A stretch of 39,027 nucleotides of DNA from Microvirga sp. 3-52 (GCF_018383585.1 NZ_JAHAMK010000010.1:373-39399); one strand, 5' to 3'. Positions 15,059 through 23,273 are shown, numbered from the stretch's first letter. Numbers and translations: made by a program. Notes: generated from the sequence alone by a model not told the origin.

Positions 15059-15334
15059 ATGACCGAACCCCACCGCCCAAGGGTCAAGTATGTCATTGGG
15101 CCCGACGGCAGTCCCCTGACGATTGCCGACCTTCCACCATCCAGCACCCGCCGCTGGGTTATTCGCCGCAAAGCCGAGGTTGTCGCCGCCGTCCGCGGTG
15201 GTCTGCTCAGCCTCGAGGAGGCCTGCCAGCGTTACACGCTGACCACCGAGGAATTCCTGAGCTGGCAGATGTCCATCGACCAGCATGGCCTGGCCGGCCT
15301 GCGCACCACGCGCATTCAGCAATACCGCCAGTAA
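15059..15334 (+). CDS. sciP: CtrA inhibitor SciP (DUF1153)
   Basis: A 91-residue HTH protein of the DUF1153 family. SciP binds CtrA-controlled promoters and blocks CtrA-driven transcription in the cell cycle. The family hallmarks are all present: VKYVIGPDGSPLTIADLPP, TRRWVIRRKAEVVAAVRGGLLS and SLEEACQRYTLTTEEFLSWQ. The start at 15059 (MTEPHRP) is the family start; five extra in-frame codons upstream are not needed. It is divergent from mnmA. ctrA lies 4.3 kb away, with chpT beyond it. Its presence fixes the organism as an alphaproteobacterium. Confidence 0.95.
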   Translation: MTEPHRPRVKYVIGPDGSPLTIADLPPSSTRRWVIRRKAEVVAAVRGGLLSLEEACQRYTLTTEEFLSWQMSIDQHGLAGLRTTRIQQYRQ

Positions 15335-15395
15335 GCACCGCAACAGATCTCTGGGAACGGCGCCGGTTACCCGACCAGCGCCTTTTTCATTGGTT

Positions 15396-15536
15396 CGCGC
15401 ATCGTGCGGACCCAAAGGGCCGCATCAGCCAAAAGCGGATCCGGTTTCCCGCACCGGGCGGTACATTTCTCAAGCGGGGGGTCGATCAGGTCTCAAAAAG
15501 CGCCTTTCACTTTGGGTCCGATGCTCTAGAAGCTCG
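15396..15536. repeat. Intergenic palindromic repeat with GGACCCAAAG/CTTTGGGTCC ends
   Basis: GCATCGTGCGGACCCAAAGG near the left end is roughly complementary to CTTTGGGTCCGATGCTCTAG at the right end (about 15510-15530). This resembles dispersed intergenic palindromes seen in this order. The middle holds an AAAGCGGATCCGGTTTC segment. It lies in the 274-bp gap after sciP, which otherwise contains no gene. Confidence 0.45.
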
Positions 15537-15540
15537 GCCG

Positions 15541-15557
15541 TTAAGACCTTCCTAACC
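15541..15557. promoter_or_regulatory. Candidate CtrA box upstream of the Fis-type gene
   Basis: TTAA, seven bases, then CTAACC, one base off TTAA-N7-TTAACC. It lies about 50 bp before the start at 15609. A GAATC (GANTC) methylation site follows near 15579. Confidence 0.5.
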
Positions 15558-15608
15558 ATAAGATGAGCATAAACTCCTGAATCAGTTCCCTTAAGGCAGG
15601 CTCACATC

Positions 15609-15911
15609 GTGCTTGGCATCCAGAATTCGTTGGAACAGCAAGGCCCATCCCGGGCAAATGCAGGTTCGGCGGCTCCCGCTGAAGCAGAGCAGACCATCGA
15701 TGCATTGAGGCGTATCTTGGTGGGGCGGACCATCGCCGATGTGGAGCGCCATCTCATCCTCGATACCCTGACCTACTGCTTCGGCAACAGGACGCACGCC
15801 GCCCGGATCCTCGGCATCTCGATCCGCACCCTGCGCAACAAGCTGAACGAGTATGTGGAAGCCGGCATCGCCGTGCCGGAGCCGGGCCAGAAGCCTGCGG
15901 TCGCCGCCTGA
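15609..15911 (+). CDS. Stand-alone Fis-type HTH protein, FlbD-C-terminus-like
   Basis: A 100-residue protein whose C-terminal 50 residues form a Fis/HTH_8 DNA-binding domain (VERHLILDTLTYCFGNRTHAARILG followed by SIRTLRNKLNEY; described in two pieces). This matches the C-terminal domain of the flagellar regulator FlbD and other NtrC-type activators, but no receiver or AAA+ domain is present. The N-terminal 30 residues are low-complexity. It follows sciP and a candidate CtrA box, so it probably belongs to the CtrA-dependent motility programme. It starts with GTG at 15609; a weak AGGC lies upstream. It is convergent with the next gene. It may act as a DNA-binding protein without activation. Confidence 0.85.
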   Translation: MLGIQNSLEQQGPSRANAGSAAPAEAEQTIDALRRILVGRTIADVERHLILDTLTYCFGNRTHAARILGISIRTLRNKLNEYVEAGIAVPEPGQKPAVAA

Positions 15912-15933
15912 GAGCTCGACCGGACGGCTCGCG

Positions 15934-16761
15934 CTAGCGCTTCCGCAGCCACAGGCTGGTCTCGTGCGCACCGGAGATCAGAGGCAGTTCGGACAGGATT
16001 CCCCGCGCGAGAGCAGAGCCGCCGTCCCTCACGACGGAGTGGCTCGCGAAGATGAGCTCGTATCCGTCTCCCTGCACAAGGGCGCCAACCAGCAACTGCT
16101 CGTTATACCCCCGCCAATCCCAGGGCTCGGGATAGCGATAGGGCAGCATGATGTCATGGACGTGGAGCAGGGTTCCGCTGGCTAGACGCGGCAGCACATC
16201 GAGGAAGAGGCGGTCCACATCGGTTCCGGGCATGGCGATGTGGCTGGAATCGATGAAGAGGATGTCCCCGGCTCCGAGATTCTCGAACACGGCCGGGTCC
16301 GCTTCCCGCAGCAGCACCTGCTGGTGCTCGACGTTGAGCTTCCGCAGAGTGGCCCTTGGGGCGGGATCGATGCAGATGACGCGGGTGGAAAGCCCCCCGT
16401 CCTGGACCGCCTGTGCCATGAAGCGGGTCGAATGGCCGGAGCCGATCTCCACGATCCGCCGCGGCTTCTCCCGGCGAACGATGGCGTAAGCCGCCGCCGC
16501 ATCGAGGCGCGGGAACCAGCTTTGATCGAAGCGCGCTGACCCCCTGCCCTGCAGGATCGAGCGCAGATCGTCCGCGTGGCTCTCGATCGCCTCCAGAACA
16601 TTGGAAAAACGAGGCCTTGCCGCCTCGAACACGGGGCGCAGCGCCGGGTAATCCTGAGCCTCGACACTGTGGGCATAGCGGTAGGGGATGAAGAAGCCGA
16701 GCCGTTTCACCCCAAGCAGCGTCGAGAGGCCGAAGCTCAGCCGTCGCCAGAAGAATGTCAT
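15934..16761 (-). CDS. Class I SAM-dependent methyltransferase (Methyltransf_24-like)
   Basis: A 275-residue protein with a Rossmann methyltransferase core: IVEIGSGHSTRFMAQAV (motif I), VICIDPAPRA, then ILFIDSSH and LLHVHDIMLPY. The DSSH and HVHD segments fit the Methyltransf_24 group often found with lipid or polysaccharide modification. An open frame extends upstream to 17535, but that part is a shadow of the membrane protein gene; the real start is the ATG at 16761, in an ATGA overlap with the stop of the upstream gene, which implies coupled translation. With the YbhN-like partner it may modify an exported lipid or glycan; the substrate is unknown. Confidence 0.85.
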   Translation of the reverse strand: MTFFWRRLSFGLSTLLGVKRLGFFIPYRYAHSVEAQDYPALRPVFEAARPRFSNVLEAIESHADDLRSILQGRGSARFDQSWFPRLDAAAAYAIVRREKPRRIVEIGSGHSTRFMAQAVQDGGLSTRVICIDPAPRATLRKLNVEHQQVLLREADPAVFENLGAGDILFIDSSHIAMPGTDVDRLFLDVLPRLASGTLLHVHDIMLPYRYPEPWDWRGYNEQLLVGALVQGDGYELIFASHSVVRDGGSALARGILSELPLISGAHETSLWLRKR

Positions 16762-17771
16762 TGATCGGATGAGGACAGGGGCGGCGGCGGCACGGAGCCG
16801 TCGGCCGCCGCAACCCGGCCCCGCCAGGCCTGCGCGAGCCGCGCACGCTCGAACATCAGCACGACCACGAGCGAGAGCCCAAAGGGGATCAGGAGGTAGA
16901 AGAGACGGAAGATGATGAGAGCCGCCAGTACATCGGCCTTCGGGATATCGGGCATCGCCGTCAGGAAGACGAGCTCGAACACCCCGAGCCCTCCGGGGGC
17001 ATGACTGACCAGGGCGGCCGAGAAGGAGGCCAGAAAGACGGCGAGCACGATGATGAAGCTGGGCTCGAGATGGGCCGGGAGCACGAAATAAATGATGCCG
17101 GCCGCTCCCAAGAGCTCGAGCGGCGCAGCGATCAGCTGGCGCACCATCACGGCGGGACGGGGATATTCCAGTTTTGCCTTGCGGACGATGAGCGGCGGGA
17201 GGTGCAGAATGGAACCGACCACATAGAGCGCGACGAAGCCGAGCAGCAGGAAACCGACGATGCGGGCCGTCGCAGGGTTGGTGAGCATCGAGGGCAGAAG
17301 CTCTTCGAGCCGGTGCAGCAGGGTCGGATCGGCCACCAGCACGACCCCGCCGAGCAGGATGGTGCCGAGCCCGAAGGTGAACGAGCACAAGGCCACCAGC
17401 ACCGCGATCTGGGGCGCCCCCAGGCCTTTCGAGGTGTAGGCCCGATACCGCACGACCGCGCCGGAGAAGACCGAGGCACCGATATTGTGGGACAGGGCAT
17501 AGGTCGTGAACGAGGTAATCGACACGAACAGCCATGAAATATGGCGCACGCCCAAGTGCAGCAGGGCGATCCGGTCGTACCAGGCCAAGGCGGCATAGGC
17601 GACGAGGGTGGAGAGCGCCGCGAAGGCATAGCGGTGAGCCGGAACGGCGGTCAGGCTGTCCCAGACATCGTCGAGGGACATGCCACGCAATTCACGATAA
17701 AGAAGCCAGCACGACACGACGACTGCCAGCAGCCCGATCACGGGCCAAATGAACTCACGCACATTCTTCAT
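16758..17771 (-). CDS. YbhN/UPF0104-type membrane protein (LPG synthase TM-like)
   Basis: A 337-residue integral membrane protein with about eight hydrophobic segments. It matches the lysylphosphatidylglycerol synthase transmembrane region/UPF0104 group: an N-terminal anchor (FIWPVIGLLAVVVSCWLLY), the ALSHNIGASVFSGAVVRYR segment with conserved polar residues, and SHAPGGLGVFELVFL near the C-terminus. Members flip or handle phospholipids; the soluble aminoacyl transfer domain of MprF is missing, so it is not MprF. It overlaps the downstream methyltransferase gene by four bases. Confidence 0.87.
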   Translation of the reverse strand: MKNVREFIWPVIGLLAVVVSCWLLYRELRGMSLDDVWDSLTAVPAHRYAFAALSTLVAYAALAWYDRIALLHLGVRHISWLFVSITSFTTYALSHNIGASVFSGAVVRYRAYTSKGLGAPQIAVLVALCSFTFGLGTILLGGVVLVADPTLLHRLEELLPSMLTNPATARIVGFLLLGFVALYVVGSILHLPPLIVRKAKLEYPRPAVMVRQLIAAPLELLGAAGIIYFVLPAHLEPSFIIVLAVFLASFSAALVSHAPGGLGVFELVFLTAMPDIPKADVLAALIIFRLFYLLIPFGLSLVVVLMFERARLAQAWRGRVAAADGSVPPPPLSSSDQ

Positions 17772-17809
17772 AGAGCCGGCAGAACTCCCTCGCTGGTCCC
17801 TTCTGTGCC

Positions 17810-17840
17810 CATAATCCCTTTGTTCTGCAAGGGGATTATG
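17810..17840. repeat. Inverted repeat CATAATCCC/GGGATTATG
   Basis: Exact nine-base arms around a 13-base loop, extended by CTT/AAG with one bulge. It lies in the divergent region between the membrane protein gene and the GNAT gene, so an operator is more likely than a terminator. Confidence 0.6.
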
Positions 17841-18025
17841 CCTTGCTGCGGCATGTCATAAGGTCCAAGGCCGGCATCGGTCAAAGGAGATAAATGCCGG
17901 GAAGTTTTCGTGGAGGAGCGGCCAGCCCATTCGAAGCGCCGTCCGAAGAAGCGTGACGTCGGGAAGCAATGACCTTATCAAACGGCGATCTTCCTATTCC
18001 TCACCATTTCCAGAGGGCATGGCAC

Positions 18026-18649
18026 ATGACGACGGAACCTGCAGCGGCTCTCAACCTCGATGGCTACACGGACCTGCCGCCGGGCAAGATCGCAGCGATC
18101 GTCACCTATCTGGAGATGCACGAGCGCCCTGCCCTGTCGCCTTTCCGAAAGCCGGACAGCTGGAGCCTTCGGCGTATCGACCAGGATCATCGGCGCTACC
18201 GGGCGCTGTTCAGGACGATCGGCGAGCCATGGCTCTGGTTCAGCCGGGCGGTGATGCCCGATGACACACTCGCGGCCATCCTGGACGACCCGGAGGTCGA
18301 AGCCTATGCCCTGCAGGACGGCACCGCCGATGTCGGCCTGCTCGAACTCGACTTCCGGTCCGAGGGAGAGGTCGAGCTGGCTTTTCTCGGGCTCGTTCCC
18401 GGATTCATTGGCCAAGGCGCCGGGCGCTTCCTGATGAACGAAGCCATCGGCCGCGCCTTCGCCAGGCCGATCGAGCGCTTCTTCGTCCATACCTGCACGC
18501 TCGACTCCCCAGGCGCCCTCGCCTTCTATCTGCGCTCGGGTTTCACGCCCTATCGACGTTCCATCGAGGTGGCCGACGATCCCCGTCTCCGCGGATTTCT
18601 CCCGCAGGATGCCGCCCCTCATGTTCCGGTGCTGGCAGCCCGGGCATGA
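18026..18649 (+). CDS. GNAT-family N-acetyltransferase
   Basis: A 207-residue acetyltransferase. The acetyl-CoA loop is visible in VELAFLGLVPGFIGQGAGRFL (strand 4 and the QGAG turn, residues about 120-140), followed by the ALAFYLRSGF segment typical of the last GNAT strand and helix. The chosen ATG at 18026 gives MTTEPAAALNLDGYTDLP; an in-frame ATG 19 codons upstream is possible but has no better ribosome binding site. The acceptor substrate is not known. The gene ends seven bases before the terminator hairpin shared with fliJ. Confidence 0.88.
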   Translation: MTTEPAAALNLDGYTDLPPGKIAAIVTYLEMHERPALSPFRKPDSWSLRRIDQDHRRYRALFRTIGEPWLWFSRAVMPDDTLAAILDDPEVEAYALQDGTADVGLLELDFRSEGEVELAFLGLVPGFIGQGAGRFLMNEAIGRAFARPIERFFVHTCTLDSPGALAFYLRSGFTPYRRSIEVADDPRLRGFLPQDAAPHVPVLAARA

Positions 18650-18653
18650 AAAA

Positions 18654-18676
18654 GGACGCGTCGGCCGGACGCGTCC
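18654..18676. terminator. Bidirectional terminator between GNAT gene and fliJ
   Basis: Exact nine-base arms GGACGCGTC and GACGCGTCC around GGCCG. It lies between two convergent genes, with an A run on the left side that becomes a T run on the minus strand. Confidence 0.85.
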
Positions 18677-18702
18677 TCATAAAGCTTCGTGCGTTCGAAC
18701 AA

Positions 18703-19092
18703 TCAGGCGGATGCGCGAACCGCGCGGCCCTGTCCGGCCTGGCTGATCGCCGCATCCAGGGTCCGCTCGCGGTCTTCCAGGCTCTCGGCCTTTTTCAATT
18801 CCTCAAAGGCCTCGCCAAGCTCGGCCTTCGCATCGTCGAGCTGGATGTGCAGGTTCTGGGCCGAGTGGCGAAGGTTGTCCCGCCGCTGGGCTGCGGCGCG
18901 CGCATAGGTTGGATAGGCAAAGTGGTTCGGGTCGGCGATGCCGGCCTTCTGCTCCTCCGCCGCGATTTCCCGATCCAGGTCAGCCGCCATGCGGTCGAAC
19001 TCAGAGATCATCATCTCGATCTGCGCCACGCGGCGACGTTTCTCGTCGACTTGAAAGCGCTTGAGGCGGATGAGCGTATCCCGCGACTTCAT
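18703..19092 (-). CDS. fliJ: Flagellar export protein FliJ
   Basis: A 129-residue all-helical coiled-coil protein of the alphaproteobacterial FliJ type. FliJ is the general chaperone/stalk of the flagellar type III export ATPase complex (with FliH and FliI). Seen: MKSRDTLIRLKRFQVDEKRRRVAQ at the N-terminus, the EFDRMAADLDREIA heptads and YARAAAQRRDNLR in the second helix. The usual neighbour fliI is not in the window; here fliJ stands alone divergent from ctrA. It is probably a CtrA target, given its position across from the ctrA regulatory region. Confidence 0.85.
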   Translation of the reverse strand: MKSRDTLIRLKRFQVDEKRRRVAQIEMMISEFDRMAADLDREIAAEEQKAGIADPNHFAYPTYARAAAQRRDNLRHSAQNLHIQLDDAKAELGEAFEELKKAESLEDRERTLDAAISQAGQGRAVRASA

Positions 19093-19610
19093 CTTGATTC
19101 AACTCCACACGTCGCTGTTTCACTGCATCTCACGGATCGCTCAGTTATCCGCCAGACATGCGTCACCATCGCCGACGAAAGTTGAGCTTTCCTTACCGGC
19201 TGCGACAAAAAATTTCCTATCCCCTCGCTTCCCCGGGGTGGGCTTTGCCTCATGGCTGCCGTCCCGAGGTCTCGTAAACCTTTCGTTTACCGATTTCGTT
19301 AACACTGGCTCGGTCACGGGCGCGGCTGCTTCGGATCTGCTCCCGGACTCACCTGAAACGCTTAGGTTACAAGAATTTGGGATGATGTGAGGCGGTTCCC
19401 TATGGTTACCCAGAATCCACAGGACAATCGTCTTCGGCAGATGATCTGCCTGCCAAGGTCGTTAAGCGCTTGCATCCCGGAATCAGGGTTTGTTAACCAT
19501 TCTGAATTAGCGTTTCGAATCAGTTCAAAAGAGCATCCGTCGCAGGCCCGGCGGCGGATGGGCAGCGTCCCGCTGCTCACAGGCTCAAGGGCAAGGGCTG
19601 GGGATTGAAC
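19093..19610. promoter_or_regulatory. ctrA/fliJ divergent regulatory region with clustered GANTC sites
   Basis: About 520 bp without a credible gene. It holds five GANTC sites, the target of the cell-cycle methyltransferase CcrM: 19096-19100, 19346-19350, 19413-19417, 19480-19484 and 19517-19521. TTAAC half-sites of the CtrA box occur at 19298-19303 and 19492-19498. In Caulobacter the ctrA P1 promoter is switched by the methylation state of a GANTC site and ctrA is autoregulated, so the arrangement fits the same control. The promoters themselves were not resolved. Confidence 0.7.
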
Positions 19611-20312
19611 ATGCGCGTACTTCTGATTGAAGACGACAGCGCGACTGCGCAAAGCATCGAACTGATGCTGAAGTCCGAGAACTTCAACATTTATACGACG
19701 GATCTCGGAGAAGAGGGCATCGACCTCGGCAAACTCTACGATTACGACATCATCCTTCTCGACCTGAACCTGCCCGACATGTCGGGCTACGAGGTTCTGC
19801 GGACGCTCCGTGTCGCGAAGGTGAAGACGCCGATCCTGATCCTCTCCGGCATGGCTGGCATCGAAGACAAGGTGAAGGGCCTCGGCTTCGGCGCCGACGA
19901 CTATCTCACCAAGCCGTTCCACAAGGACGAGATGGTGGCCCGCATTCATGCGATCGTCCGCCGCTCGAAGGGCCACGCCCAGTCGGTGATCACCACCGGC
20001 GATCTGATCGTGAACCTCGACACCAAGACGGTCGAGGTGGCCGGCGCCCGCGTTCACCTGACCGGCAAGGAGTACCAGATGCTGGAACTCCTCTCCCTGC
20101 GCAAGGGCACGACCCTCACGAAGGAGATGTTCCTCAACCACCTCTACGGTGGCATGGACGAGCCCGAGCTGAAGATCATCGACGTCTTCATCTGCAAGCT
20201 GCGCAAGAAGCTCGCCAACGCATCGCAGGGTCGCAACTACATCGAAACCGTTTGGGGCCGCGGCTACGTGCTGCGCGAGCCGAACGAGGCCGAGGAGCGA
20301 ATCGCGATCTAA
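19611..20312 (+). CDS. ctrA: Cell-cycle master regulator CtrA
   Basis: An OmpR-type response regulator of 233 residues that controls cell division, motility and replication initiation genes in alphaproteobacteria. The receiver begins [20 protein letters not shown]; the phosphoacceptor is Asp51 in [14 protein letters not shown], with Lys101 in [10 protein letters not shown]. The winged-helix domain has [17 protein letters not shown] and [11 protein letters not shown], near-identical to known CtrA. The ATG at 19611 is chosen; a TTG two codons upstream only lengthens the protein. chpT, which passes phosphate from CckA to CtrA, lies 0.5 kb downstream on the opposite strand, and sciP 4 kb upstream. 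A terminator follows. Confidence 0.98.
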   Translation: MRVLLIEDDSATAQSIELMLKSENFNIYTTDLGEEGIDLGKLYDYDIILLDLNLPDMSGYEVLRTLRVAKVKTPILILSGMAGIEDKVKGLGFGADDYLTKPFHKDEMVARIHAIVRRSKGHAQSVITTGDLIVNLDTKTVEVAGARVHLTGKEYQMLELLSLRKGTTLTKEMFLNHLYGGMDEPELKIIDVFICKLRKKLANASQGRNYIETVWGRGYVLREPNEAEERIAI

Positions 20313-20334
20313 GCTTCGCGATCGACTGCAAACT

Positions 20335-20367
20335 CAAAAAAAGCCCGGTTCAGACCCGGGCTTTTTT
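20335..20367 (+). terminator. Rho-independent terminator after ctrA
   Basis: AAAGCCCGG and CCGGGCTTT arms around a short loop, followed by TTTTTTG. It ends the ctrA transcript before the next gene. Confidence 0.92.
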
Positions 20368-20391
20368 GTTGGTGCCGGTATGGAGGCCCTC

Positions 20392-20829
20392 ATGAAATCC
20401 GTTCTTTTGTCGTGGCAATTCTGGGCCCTGCTTTCGGCCACCTTCGCGGCTTTGACAGCCATCTTCGCCAAGGTCGGCATCGAGCAGATCAACTCGGACT
20501 TCGCCACCTTCATCCGAACGATCGTGATCCTATTCGTGCTCGGAGGGATCCTGATCGGCACGGGCCAGTGGCAGCCGCCGTCATCCGTCTCCGGCAGGAC
20601 CTATCTCTTCCTTGCCCTCTCCGGGCTCGCCACGGGAGCATCCTGGCTCTGCTACTTTCGGGCATTGAAGCTCGGCGAGGCTGCACGCGTCGCACCGCTC
20701 GACAAGCTCAGCGTCGTGCTCGTCGCATTGTTCGGCGTGCTCTTTCTCGGAGAAAAACTGGCGATGCCGAACTGGATCGGCATCGCCCTGATCGCCACGG
20801 GCGCAGTGCTCGTCGCCTATAAGGCCTGA
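20392..20829 (+). CDS. Half-size EamA-type (DMT superfamily) membrane protein
   Basis: A 145-residue protein of the drug/metabolite transporter superfamily with a single EamA domain, hence about five membrane segments (WQFWALLSATFAALTAIFA, FIRTIVILFVLGGILIG, TYLFLALSGLATGASWL, VVLVALFGVLFLGE, WIGIALIATGAVLVAY). The signature ALKLGEAARVAPLDKLSVVLVAL is typical. Full-length EamA proteins have two such repeats, so this one presumably dimerises. ATG at 20392 is preferred over 20380 because GGAGG precedes it by five bases. Substrate unknown. Confidence 0.85.
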   Translation: MKSVLLSWQFWALLSATFAALTAIFAKVGIEQINSDFATFIRTIVILFVLGGILIGTGQWQPPSSVSGRTYLFLALSGLATGASWLCYFRALKLGEAARVAPLDKLSVVLVALFGVLFLGEKLAMPNWIGIALIATGAVLVAYKA

Positions 20830-20839
20830 AGGCGCCGTC

Positions 20840-21481
20840 TTAAGCCACGGCGGCCTTGATCGTCACTTCGTCGCCCTCGATGCTGAAGCCAACGCTCATG
20901 TTCGAGGCGCGCGCCACCATGCCGGCGTAATAGATCTGGATGCCATGGGCATCGACCGTGCCGGTCTCCGAATTCCCGGCCAGAAGCGCCTCGGAATGCG
21001 CAGGAACGCGGGCATTCAGCCCTTTCGACACGATGGTGAAGGCGCAGTTCTCCGCATCTCCCGTCACAGTCACGACGATCGAGCCGCCGCGGGGAATGGC
21101 CGTGGCGGCAATCATCACCAGATTGAGGAGCAGCTTCACCCGGTTCTTCGGGAACAGGAGCCGGGGCGACGACCAGGAGAAGGAGATCTTGTCGTCCAGG
21201 AAGAGCCCGCGGGCCACCTGCTCGGCATCGCCGAGATCGATGGAGGCTCCGGCCGATCCGGCTGCGCCGAAGGCAAGGCGGGCGAACTGCAGGCGGGCCG
21301 AAGCCTGCTTGGCGCTCTTCTGAATCAGGTCGAGCGCAAAGTCGCGCATGGAGGCATCGCTGTCGTCTTCCAGAACTTCCAGCCCGTTGACGATCGCGCC
21401 CACCGGCGAAATCACGTCGTGGCAGACGCGCGAGCAGAGGAGAGCGGCGAGGTCGAGCGAATCGAGCGAGATCGTGGCCAT
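20840..21481 (-). CDS. chpT: Histidine phosphotransferase ChpT
   Basis: A 213-residue phosphotransferase that relays phosphate from the hybrid kinase CckA to CtrA and CpdR. The phosphorylated His is His21 in LLCSRVCHDVISPVGAIVNGLEVL, the family signature. The rest resembles a degenerate HATPase fold (LLLNLVMIAATAIPRGGSIVV) without ATP-binding residues, as in ChpT and Spo0B. Its location close to ctrA and on the opposite strand is common in this order. It ends 10 bp from the convergent EamA-type gene with no obvious terminator between. Confidence 0.93.
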   Translation of the reverse strand: MATISLDSLDLAALLCSRVCHDVISPVGAIVNGLEVLEDDSDASMRDFALDLIQKSAKQASARLQFARLAFGAAGSAGASIDLGDAEQVARGLFLDDKISFSWSSPRLLFPKNRVKLLLNLVMIAATAIPRGGSIVVTVTGDAENCAFTIVSKGLNARVPAHSEALLAGNSETGTVDAHGIQIYYAGMVARASNMSVGFSIEGDEVTIKAAVA

Positions 21482-21652
21482 GAGGGCTCCGGAGGCAACA
21501 TAATGTCAGCTATATGTTCATGAAATCGAGATTTCGACGCGTACCCATACAGCCAAACAGGAAAGAGAACGTGAACCGGATACCCGGCTACGAGTTCTTT
21601 GGGAAGCAGGCAAAAAGAGATCGACAGGTCTCAAGGGAACGGGCACAAAGCC

Positions 21653-22486
21653 ATGATGCGCTTCGAAGATCAAAATCCCGACGAGATCGCCCAGAAGCTT
21701 GCTCACATCGCCTGGGAGGCGGGTCGCGTCCTGCGCGGCATGGAAAGCGCTTTTCTCGACAAGCGCATCAAGGACGACGGAACTCCCACCACGGTAGCCG
21801 ACCTCGCTGCCGAAGAGCTGATCATCAGATATCTCAACGAGGCTTGGTCCGGAGTGCCGATCGTGGCGGAGGAAACCTCCAGTTCCACGCAGACGGACGA
21901 TTACTTCTTCCTGGTCGATCCTCTCGACGGCACGGGAGATTTCATCCATGGAACCGGCGAATACAGCGTCAACATCGCCCTAATCCGCGGGAACCGGCCC
22001 ATGGCGGCCGTCGTCGCCGCTCCGGCCATGGGGTCGATCTGGATGGCGGGTGAAACCGCCTGGAAAAGCCCCCTCCCCGGCGGGCCTGAAACGGGGTTCG
22101 ACTGGCGCGAGGCAAAGGTCCGTCCAGCCCCCGAAAAGGACCTCGTGGCTTTGGTGAGCCGCCGTCATGGCGACATTGCCACGGAAGCCTGCCTGTCCGT
22201 TCTGTCGATCGGCACACGGCGCATGACCTCGTCGGCCCTGAAATTCTGCCTCATCGCCTCCGGCGAGGCCGACGTCTACGTGCGCTGCGGTCCGACGATG
22301 GAATGGGACACGGCGGCGGGTGACCACATTCTCACCTGCGCCGGCGGCAGCGTCGTCGGGCCTGGCGGCAATCCTCTGACCTACGGCCACGAGAACAGGG
22401 GCTATCGGAATGGCCCGTTCGCGGCCATCGGCGACACCACCCTGGCACACCGCCTCGACCTGCCGGTCTCGGCCTCGGCAGCCTAG
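21653..22486 (+). CDS. cysQ: 3'(2'),5'-bisphosphate nucleotidase / inositol-monophosphatase family (CysQ-like)
   Basis: A 277-residue Mg-dependent phosphatase of the inositol monophosphatase superfamily. The metal site is visible in IVAEETSS, FFLVDPLDGTGDFIHGTGEYSVNIAL and MEWDTAAGDHILTCAGG, the order and spacing of the CysQ/IMPase group. CysQ clears 3'-phosphoadenosine 5'-phosphate made during sulfate assimilation. An inositol phosphatase role cannot be excluded by sequence alone. The ATG at 21653 is chosen over the upstream frame start because AAGGGA precedes it. The gene is divergent from chpT. Confidence 0.85.
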   Translation: MMRFEDQNPDEIAQKLAHIAWEAGRVLRGMESAFLDKRIKDDGTPTTVADLAAEELIIRYLNEAWSGVPIVAEETSSSTQTDDYFFLVDPLDGTGDFIHGTGEYSVNIALIRGNRPMAAVVAAPAMGSIWMAGETAWKSPLPGGPETGFDWREAKVRPAPEKDLVALVSRRHGDIATEACLSVLSIGTRRMTSSALKFCLIASGEADVYVRCGPTMEWDTAAGDHILTCAGGSVVGPGGNPLTYGHENRGYRNGPFAAIGDTTLAHRLDLPVSASAA

Positions 22487-22670
22487 GTCCGGATCGCCTG
22501 CGATGGAGCCCTTCCCGGGCGTTTTCGGCTCTGATGATGAATCCCGCGTTCTCAAAAGGCATTCCGTACAGAGATTGTTAGGGTTGATGATCTTAAGGTT
22601 CGAACCTCGATAGCAGCCTTCCGGTCCGAATAGGCCGGATTGTCCCCTGTCTCATGCGAGGAGATAGCCC

Positions 22671-23273
22671 ATGCGCTCCCGATCCAAGATCCTTGCGGCA
22701 GCAGCCTTTGCCGCTCTCGTCGGAGCCCTGCCCCTGCAGGCATCCGCCCAAACCGTCCAACGCGCCTATGCGAGCAATCCCGGAAGTCCCGAATCGTTCA
22801 ATTCCAACGAACTGGTCGAATCGGGGCACCAGTTCTTCGGCTCCGCGTCCCGCGGCCTCGCCCTCGCCCTGCAGGAAGCCACCCGGCGCTGGGGCGAGCC
22901 GAACGGCTACATCCTGGGTCAGGAAGCCTCCGGGGCCTTCTTCGGCGGACTGCGCTACGGCGAGGGCAAGCTCTTCACCCGCAACGCCGGCGACCGGCGC
23001 ATCTTCTGGCAGGGGCCGTCATTGGGCTTCGATGTGGGCGGTGACGGCGCCCGCACCATGATGCTGGTCTACAACATGCCCTTTACGGACGCTCTCTATA
23101 AGCGCTTCGTGGGCGTCGACGGCTCGGCCTATTTCATCGGCGGCTTCGGCGTGACGGCCGTTGCGGCAGACGAGATGATCGTGGTGCCGATCCGTGCCGG
23201 CGTCGGTGCGCGCCTCGGCGTCAATATCGGCTACCTGAAATTCACCGCGGAACCGACTTGGAACCCCTTCTAA
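22671..23273 (+). CDS. eipA: Periplasmic DUF1134 protein, EipA-like
   Basis: A 200-residue exported protein of the DUF1134 family. A signal peptide is clear: MRSRSK, a hydrophobic core, then a cleavage site near ASAQ (about residue 27). The mature part is a single beta-rich domain with ATRRWGEPNGYILGQEASGAF, GEGKLFTRNAGDRRIFWQGPSLGFDVGG and GGFGVTAVAADEMIVVPIRAGVGARLGVNIGYLKF (segments named, not joined). The Brucella homologue EipA is a periplasmic small domain needed for envelope integrity. Ribosome binding site GAGGAGA precedes the ATG. The GTG-GGTC hairpin at 23274-23297 may terminate it. Confidence 0.82.
   Translation: MRSRSKILAAAAFAALVGALPLQASAQTVQRAYASNPGSPESFNSNELVESGHQFFGSASRGLALALQEATRRWGEPNGYILGQEASGAFFGGLRYGEGKLFTRNAGDRRIFWQGPSLGFDVGGDGARTMMLVYNMPFTDALYKRFVGVDGSAYFIGGFGVTAVAADEMIVVPIRAGVGARLGVNIGYLKFTAEPTWNPF

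Noticed and set aside
15934..17535. 533-codon minus-strand frame as one protein
   Set aside because: Only the part from 16761 down has a methyltransferase fold. The upstream part is a shadow of the YbhN-like gene, and the ATGA overlap at 16758-16761 marks the real start.
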